The notes below the pieces were generated by a model. That model ran no database searches. It had not been told where the DNA came from and was given only the letters and a program-made list of their open reading frames with translations. A stretch of DNA of 64,000 nucleotides from Collybia mongolica (lineage: Eukaryota > Basidiomycota > Agaricomycetes > Agaricales > Clitocybaceae): NCBI GenBank assembly GCA_013420905.1, contig JAAXNY010000006.1, positions 3,224,001-3,288,000 on the forward strand, read 5' to 3'. Below, in pieces: positions 21,162-32,966 of the stretch (position 1 is the stretch's first letter; each line of letters starts with the position of its first letter). The position numbers and the translations under genes were made by a program.

Positions 21162-24100
21162 TTAATGCAAAGTGGCCAGCCCGGTGTACGTTGTCCAATA
21201 GTCAGTAGGCCTACTCCCGATATCCAGAGGAATTGGAGCAGGTTCATAAGACGATTCTCGGGGGGGTTCGGGAAGCGGATTAATGAGGGCTGGGCGTAAA
21301 CTGGATGTAAGTGAGTTCCGGTCAGAAGATAAATAATCTGGGGGAAAATTTTGGCTTTGATGACTGGATGGCGACGTGAGATGAGGATGCGAATTCGATG
21401 TGGAGGATGGCAAGGGATATATTATTTGAGGGGGGGCGGCAGGCATGGAATGGTATATTTGTGAAGGCTGGCCTCGGAATGGCGTTTGGACCACGAAAGC
21501 AGTATGACTTGAGCCATGGATGGTATCTTGGGCGTTGCTGGGCTTCGGTGAATAGTTATTTGCAGAAGCTGCAGTATTCCCAAAGGAATTAGCTTCATCT
21601 CCATACATACTACGCGCCTTCCATAGGCGCTCCATTTCCCAGGCTTCTTTGGCTCTGAGAGCGTTCATTTCAGCTGCAGACGGGAGTTCAGAGGTCGGAC
21701 GAGCAGATATTGATGGGTTTCGCTGCAAAGGGCGGGCGGGAGCGCCCGGAGTAGGGGGCGGGGGGGCAGGCTGAGGTTTGTTGACGTTGATTGGAACTGA
21801 TGATTTATCGAGTTTGCGGTCTGATTTTCGGTCTTCGTCATGCTTACGACTGCTCCTTGTCGTATTATGCCGCACCTCCGTGGTGCCTGTGTCCGCTTTC
21901 TGATGATGGAGGTCGTTGCTGGTACGTCGCGAAAGTGCTGTATCTGTGGTATCAGTACGCTCCCCGGACCGCTGTCTCTGGCTTCGGCGCTGACTTCGAT
22001 TACGTGACTCCGTCTCAACATCCCCATTGGCCTTTGCCTTCCCTTCACGCCTCTGCTCTCGCCGACTGTTCGTTTCTGGGTCCTTTGATTTTGAGGATCC
22101 TTTGCCTTTGACTTTGCCTTTATTATCCATAGATTCAACAACTTCCCACTGCTGACCTCCAGCGACGATGGTCTCACTCGAAGCATAGACATTTCCCGAA
22201 GGACTTCGAATCAACTTGAAGGTTTCCGTTTGCCGTCCCGTGGCATGATTGCTTGATGATGACTCGTGAGATGATAGCTTTTTTTCCTGTGACAGTTTAG
22301 ATGGTAGTGCTGGAGGTGGTATTTCTGGTGTGGCAGGCATTGACATGTCATCGGCGTAAGGCGTGGGTGGGTTGGCCAACATAGATGCTGCGGAAAGAGG
22401 TGAGTGATCGTAAGAGTAAGAGTGATGGTCCTCGGGCGTGAGGTAGTGCTCATTGACGGATTGGGTTGTAGGGAATGGAACAGAAGGAGCAAACGAGAAA
22501 GGCTTTGCATTGGATTGAGTCAACATAACTCCCTGAGACGTCTCAGAGGCGCGGGATGTATGCGACTCTGCTGATGACAGTCGTTGATGGGAAGTAACAG
22601 TCAGTGGTGAGTATGTCATTGATCGTTCCGTAGGTGGTCCAGGTATTTGGGAATCCAACGTCGATGGAGAGTCAGAATAATTGGAAGGGGGCGCACCAGG
22701 CTGATGGGAAGATACCCCTGGGTTATGTTTGAATACAGGAGATGGTGTTTCAGGGGACTGTGGCGCCTTTGAATTACGCATGAAGGTGGTTGTGGGAGCG
22801 TTATTGATTACGTCGCTCGTAGATGACGGTAAAGGTAGGTAATGTCTTTCAGAATTTGGGAGGGGTTGCACAAGGGGTAGGATGTTGGGTGGGGAATCCG
22901 TGGGTGATTTGTGTGTGGGTAGTTTCTGGGGATCCCGCTCAAGGGCATCGTTATATGCTAGGTAAGTGCTCACATAACTGTCCTGAGCCCTGCTTTCGGG
23001 AGGAAGGGGTGCTTCATTGAACGCAGGAGTGGTGTCTGCAGAACCTGGTGCGTCAGGATTGGCGATGGTGAGCCTCCCCATAGAAAAGGGCGTCTCTAAT
23101 GATATGGAAGAAGAACGGTCTACATCTCGAGGTTTGTCACTGAGCCCAGCAGAGGGAACGGCATCTATGGATGGTGGGGGGACACGCTTCGAGATAACAG
23201 ACTGCGGCTTTTCTGGTGCAGCATGCAATTCCTGAATATCTAGATGTTGATCTTCATCAGTGTTTACATGTTGCCAGTCATTTTCCCTTCCTGACGCCCT
23301 CGTCTGATCCCCTGGTGATTTTCTCAGGATGCTAAATTTTTTAACCAATCGGCCAAGTACACTTCCTCTCTTCTCCTTCTTCGGCGTTGACTCATGTGGT
23401 TGTATGGCGGATGCTGATCCAAGGGGTGCAACGGACATCCTTTTTGGAAGTTGTGATGGGCGAAAGTTTTCCATAGAATAAGGAATGTGTTCAACAGGGG
23501 TAGCAGGTAGGGATACCGCATTGCGTGCAGGTCCTGGAGCATGGCCTCCAAAGATATTCGCAAGGGCTGGTGTGCGACGCTTACTCAGCTTCCTAGGCAT
23601 ATGGATAGTACTAGTATCCGGTACATGTAGATGAACCGCAGACGTGGATTGAGACAAGGGTGACGGAGTAACCGTCTTACGTCGGCTTTGAGCGGTCAAA
23701 CTGAATCTTCTTGTGCGCGCATGCGACGGCTGACGCGACCGACATTTAGTGCTGAGATTACTAGTCTATACGGACTACTCACGTTCTGAACATCCACTGA
23801 TACGGGCTCATTGCCAAGTCCTATATCATAAGGTGAATGATGATGCCAATTTGTACCCCAGGGATCTGTTACATCGAGGAGATCGACATTATCGTGGGCC
23901 GTCTCTGAAGTCTTTCGAGACCGTGGTTTGTTGCCATCGACGACGCGTGTTTGTGATGAACTGGGAGTAGCTAGCGGCGAGTTGGAAGATGTCCTGCTTG
24001 GACCTGCCACTCTTATTGCATCTTCGGAGCGCTCGTGCCCAGAGGAGGATGTTATTGGAGGGAATGAAGGTGAAAAGACAGTTGGTGGTCGCGCAGTCGA

Positions 24101-24672
24101 CCTCACTTGTGATGGAGGGATGAGGTGGTGATTCTTGTACCAACGCGGCCCAACAGGATTATGAAGGTTGTACCTCAACTTAAAAGATGGAAGCGGAACT
24201 GAAGACCATGTATCCTTGTTGTACCATGCTGGCAATTCCTTCATAGTCTCCGGTATGATGGACCGTGGCGAATTCATCGGGGGCACCCAGTCTGGCTTCT
24301 CAATGTCCTCCTCCAGCCTTTCAGCCTCTCTTTCCTCCACCTCCTTTCGTCTCTTCTCGTTTTCGTAGGGATGTTGTTTCGGAAGGGGTTTCTGAATAGG
24401 TGGTGGAGCGGGAGGTGCCGTCGCCGATCGTTTAACCGACTTGCGGGACCATATTGACGTGCCCGAATTTGATCTACGTTTCGAGAGTTTACGCTCAACA
24501 ATCTCCTTTTGCTCCATATGCTTGTAAAATGCTGCAAGATCAGCGGGCGAGGCTAGCGAAGAATCTCTGCCTTGCGACTGGAGAAGAATGAGTCATATAT
24601 CCATTCAACCTCGGTTCAACTTACCTCTTCATACGGCTCTGCCGCATACATTGGGTTGCGAACATGGTCCAT
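21162..24672 (-). CDS. Large disordered protein of unknown function
   Basis: Three exons (24672-24625, 24577-23783, 23729-21162) encode 1,136 residues. Both introns (47 and 53 nt) have strong GTAAGT and GTGAGT donors. The protein begins MDHVRNPMYAAEPYEE and is rich in serine, proline and charged residues throughout. Ordered-looking islands are DLAAFYKHMEQKEIVERKLS, KLRYNLHNPVGPRWYKNHHL, FKLIRSPSGNVYASSETIV with GGQQWEVVES, and the helix MNALRAKEAWEMERLWKARS. A lysine/serine/arginine-rich region lies between the last two. No catalytic domain, signal peptide or membrane segment is visible. It resembles conserved basidiomycete scaffold-like proteins, but I cannot name a function. Confidence 0.8.
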
Positions 24673-25416
24673 AGATAACAATCACACCAACTTTGGGTTG
24701 AAGAAGGCAGGAATGCAATTGAAATATAGAATCTCGAACAAATGTCAAGCTTCAGCTCAATCCACGTGCCCTCGTGCAGGCAGACGCCAGGCTTTCTTGG
24801 ACACGTTTAATATCTCTCGTCGACATTAACTCTACTCGCCGCCCACACCTTTAACATTGGTTATGGCTGTCATCTTTTGGAACGGTATCGCCCTTCAAAG
24901 CTTCCGCCTCCAGCCCACGGTACTTATGTTGATGCGATTGTATGACTGAATTTCCTTATTCTGCTATGACCGACAAGTCCCGAATACTTGTGCCAGTTTT
25001 AAAGTCTTGACTTCTTGGGCCAAGCGGTTGAGATTCCATCTCAATCTTATCTACCCGGAAATGAGGATAGCGTTTACATACATATAGGCATGACTCCGCT
25101 CCATTCGCGACGCAGGAAATGTACCCAACCTCTACGTCCGTAGTTCAATAATAAAGTTCTTGGTTTGCACGATTCATACATTTAGCTACATTGGACGATC
25201 TGCAAATCCTGGAAGAAAATCTTACATCTCAGATCAAGGAGACTTTCCCTCCTACTTACATATCGATTTAGTCAATGGAACATGGTGAGAGGAACCCAGG
25301 TAGGCCAGACTATATACCCTGGGCTTGTCCTCGTTAATCAGATATACATAACCCGGGTAAACAATTGTGGCTTTAAACCCCGGCTCTGGTCGATCTCAAT
25401 TTTCGTCCTTGACGCG
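24673..25416. other. Intergenic region between two divergent genes
   Basis: About 740 bp with no convincing gene. A single TGACTC at 25091-25096 matches the Gcn4/Bas1-type core known from purine and amino-acid gene promoters, 320 bp upstream of ADE5,7; one hexamer is weak evidence. Confidence 0.4.
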
Positions 25417-28224
25417 ATGTCTGTTCGAATCTTACTGCTCGGTAATGGAGGCAGAGAACACGCTCTAGCCTGGAAACTCTCCCAATCAAAGCTCCTTGAT
25501 CGTCTCTATGTCTGCCCTGGGAATGGAGGAACAGCCCAGGAGCCCAAAACTACCAATGTTGACTTAGCTTTATCGGACTTCCCGCGTCTGGTCGAATTTG
25601 CAGTGAAAAATGAGGTATATTGGCTGCTCTGAACATGCTGCAAAGACCTTATCGACATGTACAGATAAACCTCGTTATCCCTGGCCCAGAACAGCCATTG
25701 GTGGATGGAATTGAAACATATTTTCGGAAAGGTAATGTTATATGTCTTTGGGAACAACCATATATCATACTAAACGCAACCTCTAGTCGGGATCCTGGTC
25801 TTCGGACCTAGCGCCCTTGCAGCGAGAATGGAGGGATCTAAGGCGTTCTCCAAGGACTTTATGGAACGGCATTCGATCCCAACCGCTAAATTTCAAGTTT
25901 TTAAATCGTATCAATTTGACGAGGCAGTTCATTACGTGAAGACCTGTGGACACCACGTAGTTCTAAAAGCTAGCGGACTAGCTGGTGGAAAAGGCGTTTT
26001 GATTCCCTCGACAATAGAGGAAGCGATAGTGGGCCTTAAAGATATCATGGTGACAAATGTATTCGGTGCTGCAGGTCTGTCTATTCAAAGCTTCGCTTGC
26101 AATTCGACATAATTACATTTCTCCCAGGAAATGAAGTCGTGGTTGAAGAGCTACTCACGGGGCCAGAGTTATCCGTATTGGCCTTTTCCGATGGCTACAC
26201 TATTATCCCGCTTCCAGCAGCTCAAGATCACAAGCGTATCGGAGACGGCGACGTTGGATTGAATACAGGTGGGATGGGGGCTTATGCTCCTGCCCCCATC
26301 GCAACACCTGGTATCATGGATCAGATTATGAGAGAAACGCTAAGGCCAACCATAGACGGCATGCGGAAAGAGGGTGCGTATATTGGTACCTCTACTTTAC
26401 GGCAATCTTGACAAGAGTATAGGCTTTCCATTTATTGGCATGCTGTTCACTGGGTTTATGTTGACGCCTTCAGGCCCTAAGGTTCTCGAATACAATGTCA
26501 GGTTTGGCGATCCGGAAACGGAAGCACTACTTCTCCTACTAGGAGAAGATGTGGATTTGGTGTCTATTTTAATGGTAAAAATCTATACTTAAGGCGCTGG
26601 CCGTGAATTAATTGTCCGACAGGCTTGCGCGGAGCGCCACTTAGATTCAGTGAAGGTGACGACGAGAAACGGTTATGCTGTCTCTGTCGTGGTGGCTTCT
26701 CAGGGTTATCCGGGTGATTATACGAAAGGAAGACGCATAGAGTTCAAAGGGGTACCCTCAGGTATGTCTTTCCACCACCCCTGCTAACGTGGGATTCACA
26801 AATGAAAAGATGTGGTCGTCTTCCATGCTGGAACAACACAAACTGGGAATAATATCGTGACGTCTGGTGGTCGCGTCTTGGTTGCCACAGCTTACGCACC
26901 AACTTTGGAAGAAGCTGTAAAGGCGGCCTACACAGGTGTTGACTCTGTTTCTTTCGAGGGCAAGACATACAGGCGGGATATTGCTCATCGGTGAGTGCGG
27001 TTCTGTTGTCATTAACTATTCCGCACCTCATGCTGTTGAAAGGGCCCTGAAAGCGGCAAGCGAAGCCAAAGCTCTTAAGCTTACTTACGCTGCCGCAGGT
27101 GTATCTGTCGATGCTGGCAATGAACTCGTTGAACTCATCAAGCCACATGTGCGATCTACTCGAAGACCGGGCGCTGATGCAGAGATTGGGGGATTTGGTG
27201 GCACCTTCGACCTCAAGGCAACCGGATATACAGACCCGATCCTCGTTAGCGGAACGGATGGTGTTGGGACAAAGCTCCGGGTTGCTGTGGATGTAGGGAT
27301 CCACGATCTCGTAGGTTGGTCAAAACTAACCATGGGCTCTTCGAAGATTTAACAATACTCATTCAAGGTATCGATCTCGTTGCGATGTCCGTCAACGATC
27401 TACTTGTGCAAGGGGCCGAACCCTTGTATTTCTTGGACTACTATGGTTGTAGCAAACTTGATGTTGATGTCGCGTCCCAAGTCGTGAAAGGAATTGCTGA
27501 TGGCTGTCGGGAAGCTGGGTGCGCCTTAATCGGTGGGGAAACGGCGGAGATGCCGGGAATGTACATGGATGGTATGTGTTCGAATCAATCGACAATTCGA
27601 ATTTACTTAAATTTACGAATTACAGGTGATTACGACCTTGCAGGATTTTCTGTTGGAGTGGTCGAACGAAACCTCATCCTTCCTACCAACGACATTGCTG
27701 CTGGAGATGTTTTACTCGGGCTGGCTTCTTCTGGCCTGCATTCGAATGGATTCTCTCTCATCAGAAAGGTAATTTCAGTTTCAGGGTTCGATTATGCATC
27801 CCCTTGTCCCTGGGATCAGAACACGACACTTGGCCACGCACTGCTCAAACCCACGAGAATATACATCTCACAGGTTCTTCCCATCGCTAAAGCTGGTCTC
27901 CTCAAAGGCATGTCTCATATCACCGGTGGCGGCTTCATCGAGAACATCCCCAGGGTCTTGCCTAAAAATGTGGGCTGCTACGTTGATGCATCCACCTGGA
28001 CTCTTCCACCGCCATTCAAATTCCTTATGAAGCATGGTGGAGTTGAGCCCCTAGAAATGGCGCGAACCTTTAACAACGGCATTGGGATGGTCCTCATTGT
28101 CGCACGGGAAAATGTAACTGCTGTCCAAGAAGCACTTAGTCAGGGTCCAGCTGAGGTTTATAAAATTGGAGAAGTGGTTGCTCAAACAGGTGTTGAAATG
28201 AGGAATCTACATACCTGGTCATAA
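25417..28224 (+). CDS. ADE5,7: Bifunctional GAR synthetase / AIR synthetase (ADE5,7)
   Basis: This cytosolic enzyme performs steps 2 and 5 of de novo purine synthesis: ATP-dependent ligation of glycine to phosphoribosylamine, and ring closure of FGAM to AIR. About ten exons are inferred. The GARS half begins [20 protein letters not shown] and shows [23 protein letters not shown] (ATP-grasp), [14 protein letters not shown] and [15 protein letters not shown]. The AIRS half begins near [17 protein letters not shown] and shows [61 protein letters not shown] and [13 protein letters not shown]. The protein ends MRNLHTWS. The fused two-domain form without a GART domain is the usual fungal arrangement. 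The start at 25417 is set by the conserved N-terminus; upstream in-frame sequence is not conserved. Confidence 0.97.
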
Positions 28225-28539
28225 GTTATGAGGTGGGATGGGAGGGCATGCGAGTTATGACAAAAGAACCCAAGTAACTAATTGGATAGGCTGTAACTGT
28301 GTATGTTTTATGTAAGGCAAAGGGTAAAATGTATCTACGGAGAAAAAGATCAATGAAATAGTTTTTATGCTAGATGGTGGATGGGCTAGGGATGAGTGGT
28401 TATGACGAAGATACCGGATCAGAACGGGTGAGAAGAAAGGTGGTGATATATAATTTTAGAAAACATACAACCCGAAAGATGTAGAATAAAAGAAATACTG
28501 TGACCAAGGATGTGTCCATCAGAGGGGTTCTAGGTGATT
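28225..28539. other. Intergenic between convergent genes
   Basis: Holds the 3' flanks of ADE5,7 and the ankyrin-CCCH gene. A/G-rich sequence with no gene or repeat seen. Confidence 0.5.
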
Positions 28540-30722
28540 TTAGGCGGAAAGCGTAATTTCCTTGGGGGCTTCTGATGCAATAGTAGCTACTGCAGCGAAA
28601 GATGGAGGTGGCTTATTCATGGGCAGTTCACTGGCATCCAGTGCGCTTCCATTAGCGACAGGCTTCACGTCCTATGAGAGCCTTGGTCAAAGATTCCTAT
28701 CCAGGGGAATATTGAAAACTTTACCTGTGAATGTGTTACCACCTTAATTGGATCTGGTGTAGGACCTCGGGTACTGGACTCTTTTACACTATCCTTTCGA
28801 GCAGGTGGAGGAGCTTGAAGCACCTGGGCGGCGGTTGGTGCACCATTGCCATTCCCATTGGACAGCGCTCCGTTGGACCCAGGACTCCTTGAGGGTGGAG
28901 TCGTGGACCCGGCGAGGACAGGAAATTCGTCGGCGTTCGGGACTCGTTGTTTGATCGCTGATGGTTTTTTATCGTTACGAACACCGTTGGTGGGATGTCC
29001 GTTTTTGACAGGGAATCGAGGACGGCCAGGATCTGACGAGGATCTGCTAGAAGCTTCAACGCCGCCCTGTTGTCGAGAAGGCTCCTGTGTTTTAAATAAG
29101 TATTGGCATATCCTATATAATTAATGAAAAAAGCTCCAACCTCGCGAATGGACATGTTTGCCATTTTCCCCTCGATAGTGGAGAATCCGTTACCATTAAC
29201 CTGGCGTGGCCGGGGGGCACCTCGGCCACCATAGTAAGATGCGTGGTGAGATCCAGATACATCTGTAGCAACGTGGGGGAAACGACAGTCATCGCTAGTA
29301 ACCACGCAAAAGGTAAGCAACCTGACTGGGGAATGAAGCGGTGGTGGGTAAAACATACCCATTCTTACACCGCCCGGCCGGGAAGAACAGGCACGGCGGC
29401 TTGCGGTTACCTCCGAAGGATCCACGTCGAGCGGTTCCGCGACGATTGTGAGGCACTCCATCACGGTGGTTTGGATGTGTGAGACTAGGGCCATATGTGT
29501 CAGATTGTGCGCTTGGTGGCTTGGTCTCGCCATTATGGTAAGGCGATGTTGCATTTGCCGATTGTAATGAGGAATAATGGTTACTCGAGTCTTGTACAAT
29601 ATAAGGAGGACCAGTAGGAAGGGGAGAAGAATACATATTAGAAGGCGACTGAGGGGGAAGAGATGACTGGTGTTGGAGTGGTGGAAGGGATGGAATGGAC
29701 ATTGGTACCGGAACTTGTCCTGAGTGCGCGTAAGCAGACGGTGAAATGGGTCCATAGGGCGAAGGAGAAATACCATTGGGTGCAAAGGGAGGTTGCGCCG
29801 GCGACATCACTTCCGAAGGAGGTTGACCATGAGTGACATGGGAAGGAGGAGGCGAGAGAGGAGCCATGTGGTGCGTGACGTTTGGGGGTTGAAATGAGGG
29901 CGGTGGTACGGCGTAGTAGTTTGGTACATACGGCTGAGTATTCATCTGGTCGTAGGGGGCATACTGGGCAGGGGGGGGCATTGATCCCTGGAAGTATGGG
30001 GTTTGAGGATGGGCAAAGAGGCAAGAAGACCCGTAGCGGCAGGCAGGGAAATACCTGCACGGGATGAGCCTTGCGACTTCTGGAGGGGGTAAATTACCGA
30101 GACCACCAGATGCGTTGTTGTCACCAGTTCCCTGTGAGGGCGGCGGGGGCGGATAGTACATGCTTCCTTCGGGCAGAGGTGAAGCAGTGTTGATATTTGG
30201 GTAGTAAGTATAAGCAACTGGAGGCATTGGTCCGTAGTATCCCTTGCCTGAGTCATCGTTGGTATCAGGAGTCTGGATGGGTTCATGAGGTGCTATCTCA
30301 TCAGAAGAGGACCTGTTCTGGGCGAATCTCAGTAGCTCCAAAATAGATGGCTCTGACGTGTACTCTTCAGGTCGTCCTTGACTAGAACCGTTTGTGGGGT
30401 CGGCACCTGGGTATGCCATTTGAACAAACAGAAAAGCAGGCAACAGGAAAGTGTGCAACCCTACCTTTCTCTAGCAGAACTCTCACGACCTCGACATGGC
30501 CATTCCTAACAGCTTCGATAAGGGGTGTCACTCCAGTATGATCTAATAAGCAAGTTGAAAGCCGCGTTGTCATTTTGCCCTGGTAAGTTTTTGGATAATG
30601 AGTACATGAAAAATAAGACGCGTGCCTTTGATTTCAATATCGACTGTCGAAGCCTCCCTCAAGAATTCCTGCACGTTTGTGAGGTCGCCCTCAGAGCAAG
30701 CCTTCCACAGAGCAGACACCAT
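28540..30722 (-). CDS. Ankyrin-repeat and CCCH zinc-finger protein
   Basis: The joined protein starts MVSALWKACSEGDLTNVQEF, one ankyrin helix pair, and continues with a second repeat HTGVTPLIEAVRNGHVEVVR. A long proline/serine/tyrosine-rich stretch follows, interrupted by a CCCH finger (C-x5-C-x5-C-x3-H in CRYFPACRYGSSCLFAH). A second finger spans an intron (C-x8-C-x5-C-x3-H, CLFFPAGRCKNG joined to DDCRFPH). The tail, KKPSAIKQRVPNADEFPVL and a low-complexity end EAPKEITLSA, is split by two introns near 29140 and 28700. CCCH pairs commonly bind RNA, so a post-transcriptional regulator is inferred. Start 30722 is chosen because the ankyrin block begins there; 18 more in-frame codons lie upstream. 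The first intron junction (about 30550-30620) is ambiguous. Confidence 0.85.
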
Positions 30723-31188
30723 TTGGCCTTGACAAGAAAGGTATGAGATATTGACGAAAGCCCGAGATAAAAGCAAAAAGTGCGAAAGCGTAAGAGACGG
30801 GCCAGCAGAGAGGAAGGTTTACTGAAACCGGAACGGTCGGAAAAGTCGAGTAAAAAAAAAAATTGCGTGGGCAGATTCCAGATCGATCTGGGGCTCGTCA
30901 GCGATCCTGCGTGACAACTCGGTATTCGTGACCACTAATAGTAATTATTATTATTATTTCTTAACCTTATCTCCGGGCCCGTGTTTCTACCGAGACAGAA
31001 TTGTTTTCATCAACTTCAACTTGCATCAGGGCCTAGTCTTGGCTTTATGTTCACGCTCTATCGTCCCTCAAGGTGTTAACGAACACAACTCTATCCACTG
31101 TGGTTCATGTCTGCGCTTCATACCCCGTCTACGTGGCTGATCTCTGATGGTTTATTACTACATGCGTCGCGCGAAACATACTTCAATA
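30723..31188. other. Intergenic region
   Basis: Contains the promoter of the ankyrin-CCCH gene and the 3' flank of the glycerol-3-phosphate dehydrogenase gene. There is an A run near 30850 and a short TAT/TTA-rich patch near 30940. No gene is seen. Confidence 0.5.
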
Positions 31189-32793
31189 TCAAACCGTGCC
31201 CACACCTTCTAATCCCAGTTTGCGTAACAGCTGTTGTGCAGGGCCACCTGCCGTAGGCGGAAGTTCAAGCTCTCGTGATGGTGGCAGTTCCATGAGCTCT
31301 CGGACAGCGACACGCGTGTCTTTCTCTGTTTACATGATTCATTTAGCAAACACCGAGGAACATTTTCAGAACACACCGTTATACAAAACATCATACACCT
31401 ACAAACAATATAGTCATGGTTCTTGGTGGTAGTCAAAGGCGTACTCACACTACTTGCAATTGGAGCAGTGACGCCTAATTCTTCAATAATCGTCCGGACA
31501 CCTTTCGTGGTGGAAACGCCTTCTGCGATGCTGCCTAGGGTCTCCATGATTGTATCCAATGACTCGCCTTGACCAAGTCGATATCCCACAGTATAATTAC
31601 GACTGTTAGAAGAGCTGCATGTAAGGAATAAGTCGCCGACGCCCGCAAGTCCCAAGAATGTCAACGGGGATGCCCCGTAAGCCGTTCCAATACAAGTCAT
31701 CTCTGCCAACCCTCGCGTGATGATCACTGTGATCGATGGTCACGAGAGCTATCATTGTTCATAACGTCGAATCTCACTAGCTCTGGTATTATTTTGAAAT
31801 CCAAGACCATCTGACATGCCCGCGGCGATTGCATACACGTTCTTCAGTGCTCCTGAGAGCTCAATTCCGATGGGGTCTCGACCCGTATAACTGCGGAGGG
31901 TCAACAAAATTTTGGTTTCGTGTCGGAACAAACACACCAGCGGAAATGGGGTTGATGGAAAAGAGCAGACGCCTTATTTGCTTCCGATTCTGTAAAGGAA
32001 GCAACTGATACAGATGTCGGCTGCCTTTCTACAACTATAAAGACTGTTAATGCCTGTGAGTTTGACAGGGTTGAGGTGTTCGTACTCTCTTTTGCAAAAG
32101 ATGGGCCGGACTGAGAATAAGGTAGATTTACCGCGAAAAGTAAGAGCGGATAAAATATCTACTCACAATAAAGGTAGCTGCCTTGGCAACTTCCGGACCA
32201 CAAGTATCGGCGATTATCTCCAATGTCAAAGCGTGAGTGCCAATCTCTATTCCTTTATTCACGAAAATTAAGAGGGGCATCTGCCGAGTATTAAATTGAG
32301 GTTGTATGATTAGTAGATTTTCTCTGAAGGACAGAAATGAATAAGTATTTGGCATTACAATGATTTACCATTACCTTAGAAATTGCGTCGGGATCGCGAA
32401 CAAGAGAACATCCATCTTGTCTATGAAATTCTTGTTAGGTAGTTCAGGTCCGATGGCTGTTATGTTGGTTGGGAACTGGTGATCTCGAAGGTACATAGGG
32501 TTTCGGTGATGAGCATTGAAGTGTTCCACAATGGATTTGTCGCGTCCCCACATGTAGACATCATGCTGTGAATCTCCAAGGTGAGATGCAAGACAAGAGC
32601 CAAAGTTACCAGAACCGAAAATTAAAACTTTAGAATTCTGAGAGGGCTGATCCTTGGGAGCATACATGGCAGAAGTCGAATAAAATGAGCGGAAAGGGGC
32701 TGTGAGTAAATTAGGTGTAGAAGTTAAAACTAGTCTTCTGGTTTGCCTTGCTAGGGAGTGAGGCCAGAGTATAGCGCGCATGCAAGTGCACAC
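31189..32793 (-). CDS. GPD1: Glycerol-3-phosphate dehydrogenase, NAD-dependent
   Basis: The enzyme reduces dihydroxyacetone phosphate to glycerol 3-phosphate with NADH, supplying glycerol for osmoprotection and lipid synthesis. Seven exons give the Rossmann motif [49 protein letters not shown], the catalytic-lysine block [50 protein letters not shown] and [12 protein letters not shown]. The end is [11 protein letters not shown]. About 45 residues precede the catalytic domain, starting [20 protein letters not shown]; they are rich in Arg, Ser and Leu and lack acidic residues, like a mitochondrial presequence. An alternative start at the [10 protein letters not shown] methionine would give a cytosolic form. 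It lies 173 bp from divergent SED5. Confidence 0.92.
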
Positions 32794-32966
32794 AGCGCGG
32801 ACACGAGGAATGGAGCACTAAAATTTCAATAATTGTTAATTATTATTGGGACAACCGGTACGCGTGAAATCACGTGCGCGCCACGTTACATGAAAGTTAT
32901 GGATTCGGGTGATGCTATGCAACTGCACGCTAGACCTCTCGCCTAGACGGCCAATACCCGCCCATA

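Noticed and set aside
30550..30620. A further GC-AG intron in the ankyrin-CCCH gene
   Set aside because: A GC donor (GGCACGC) would give the expected Asp-His-Thr-Gly, but a GT donor a few bases on gives His-His-Thr-Gly in the same phase, and the GC context is poor. Not counted among the GC-AG introns.
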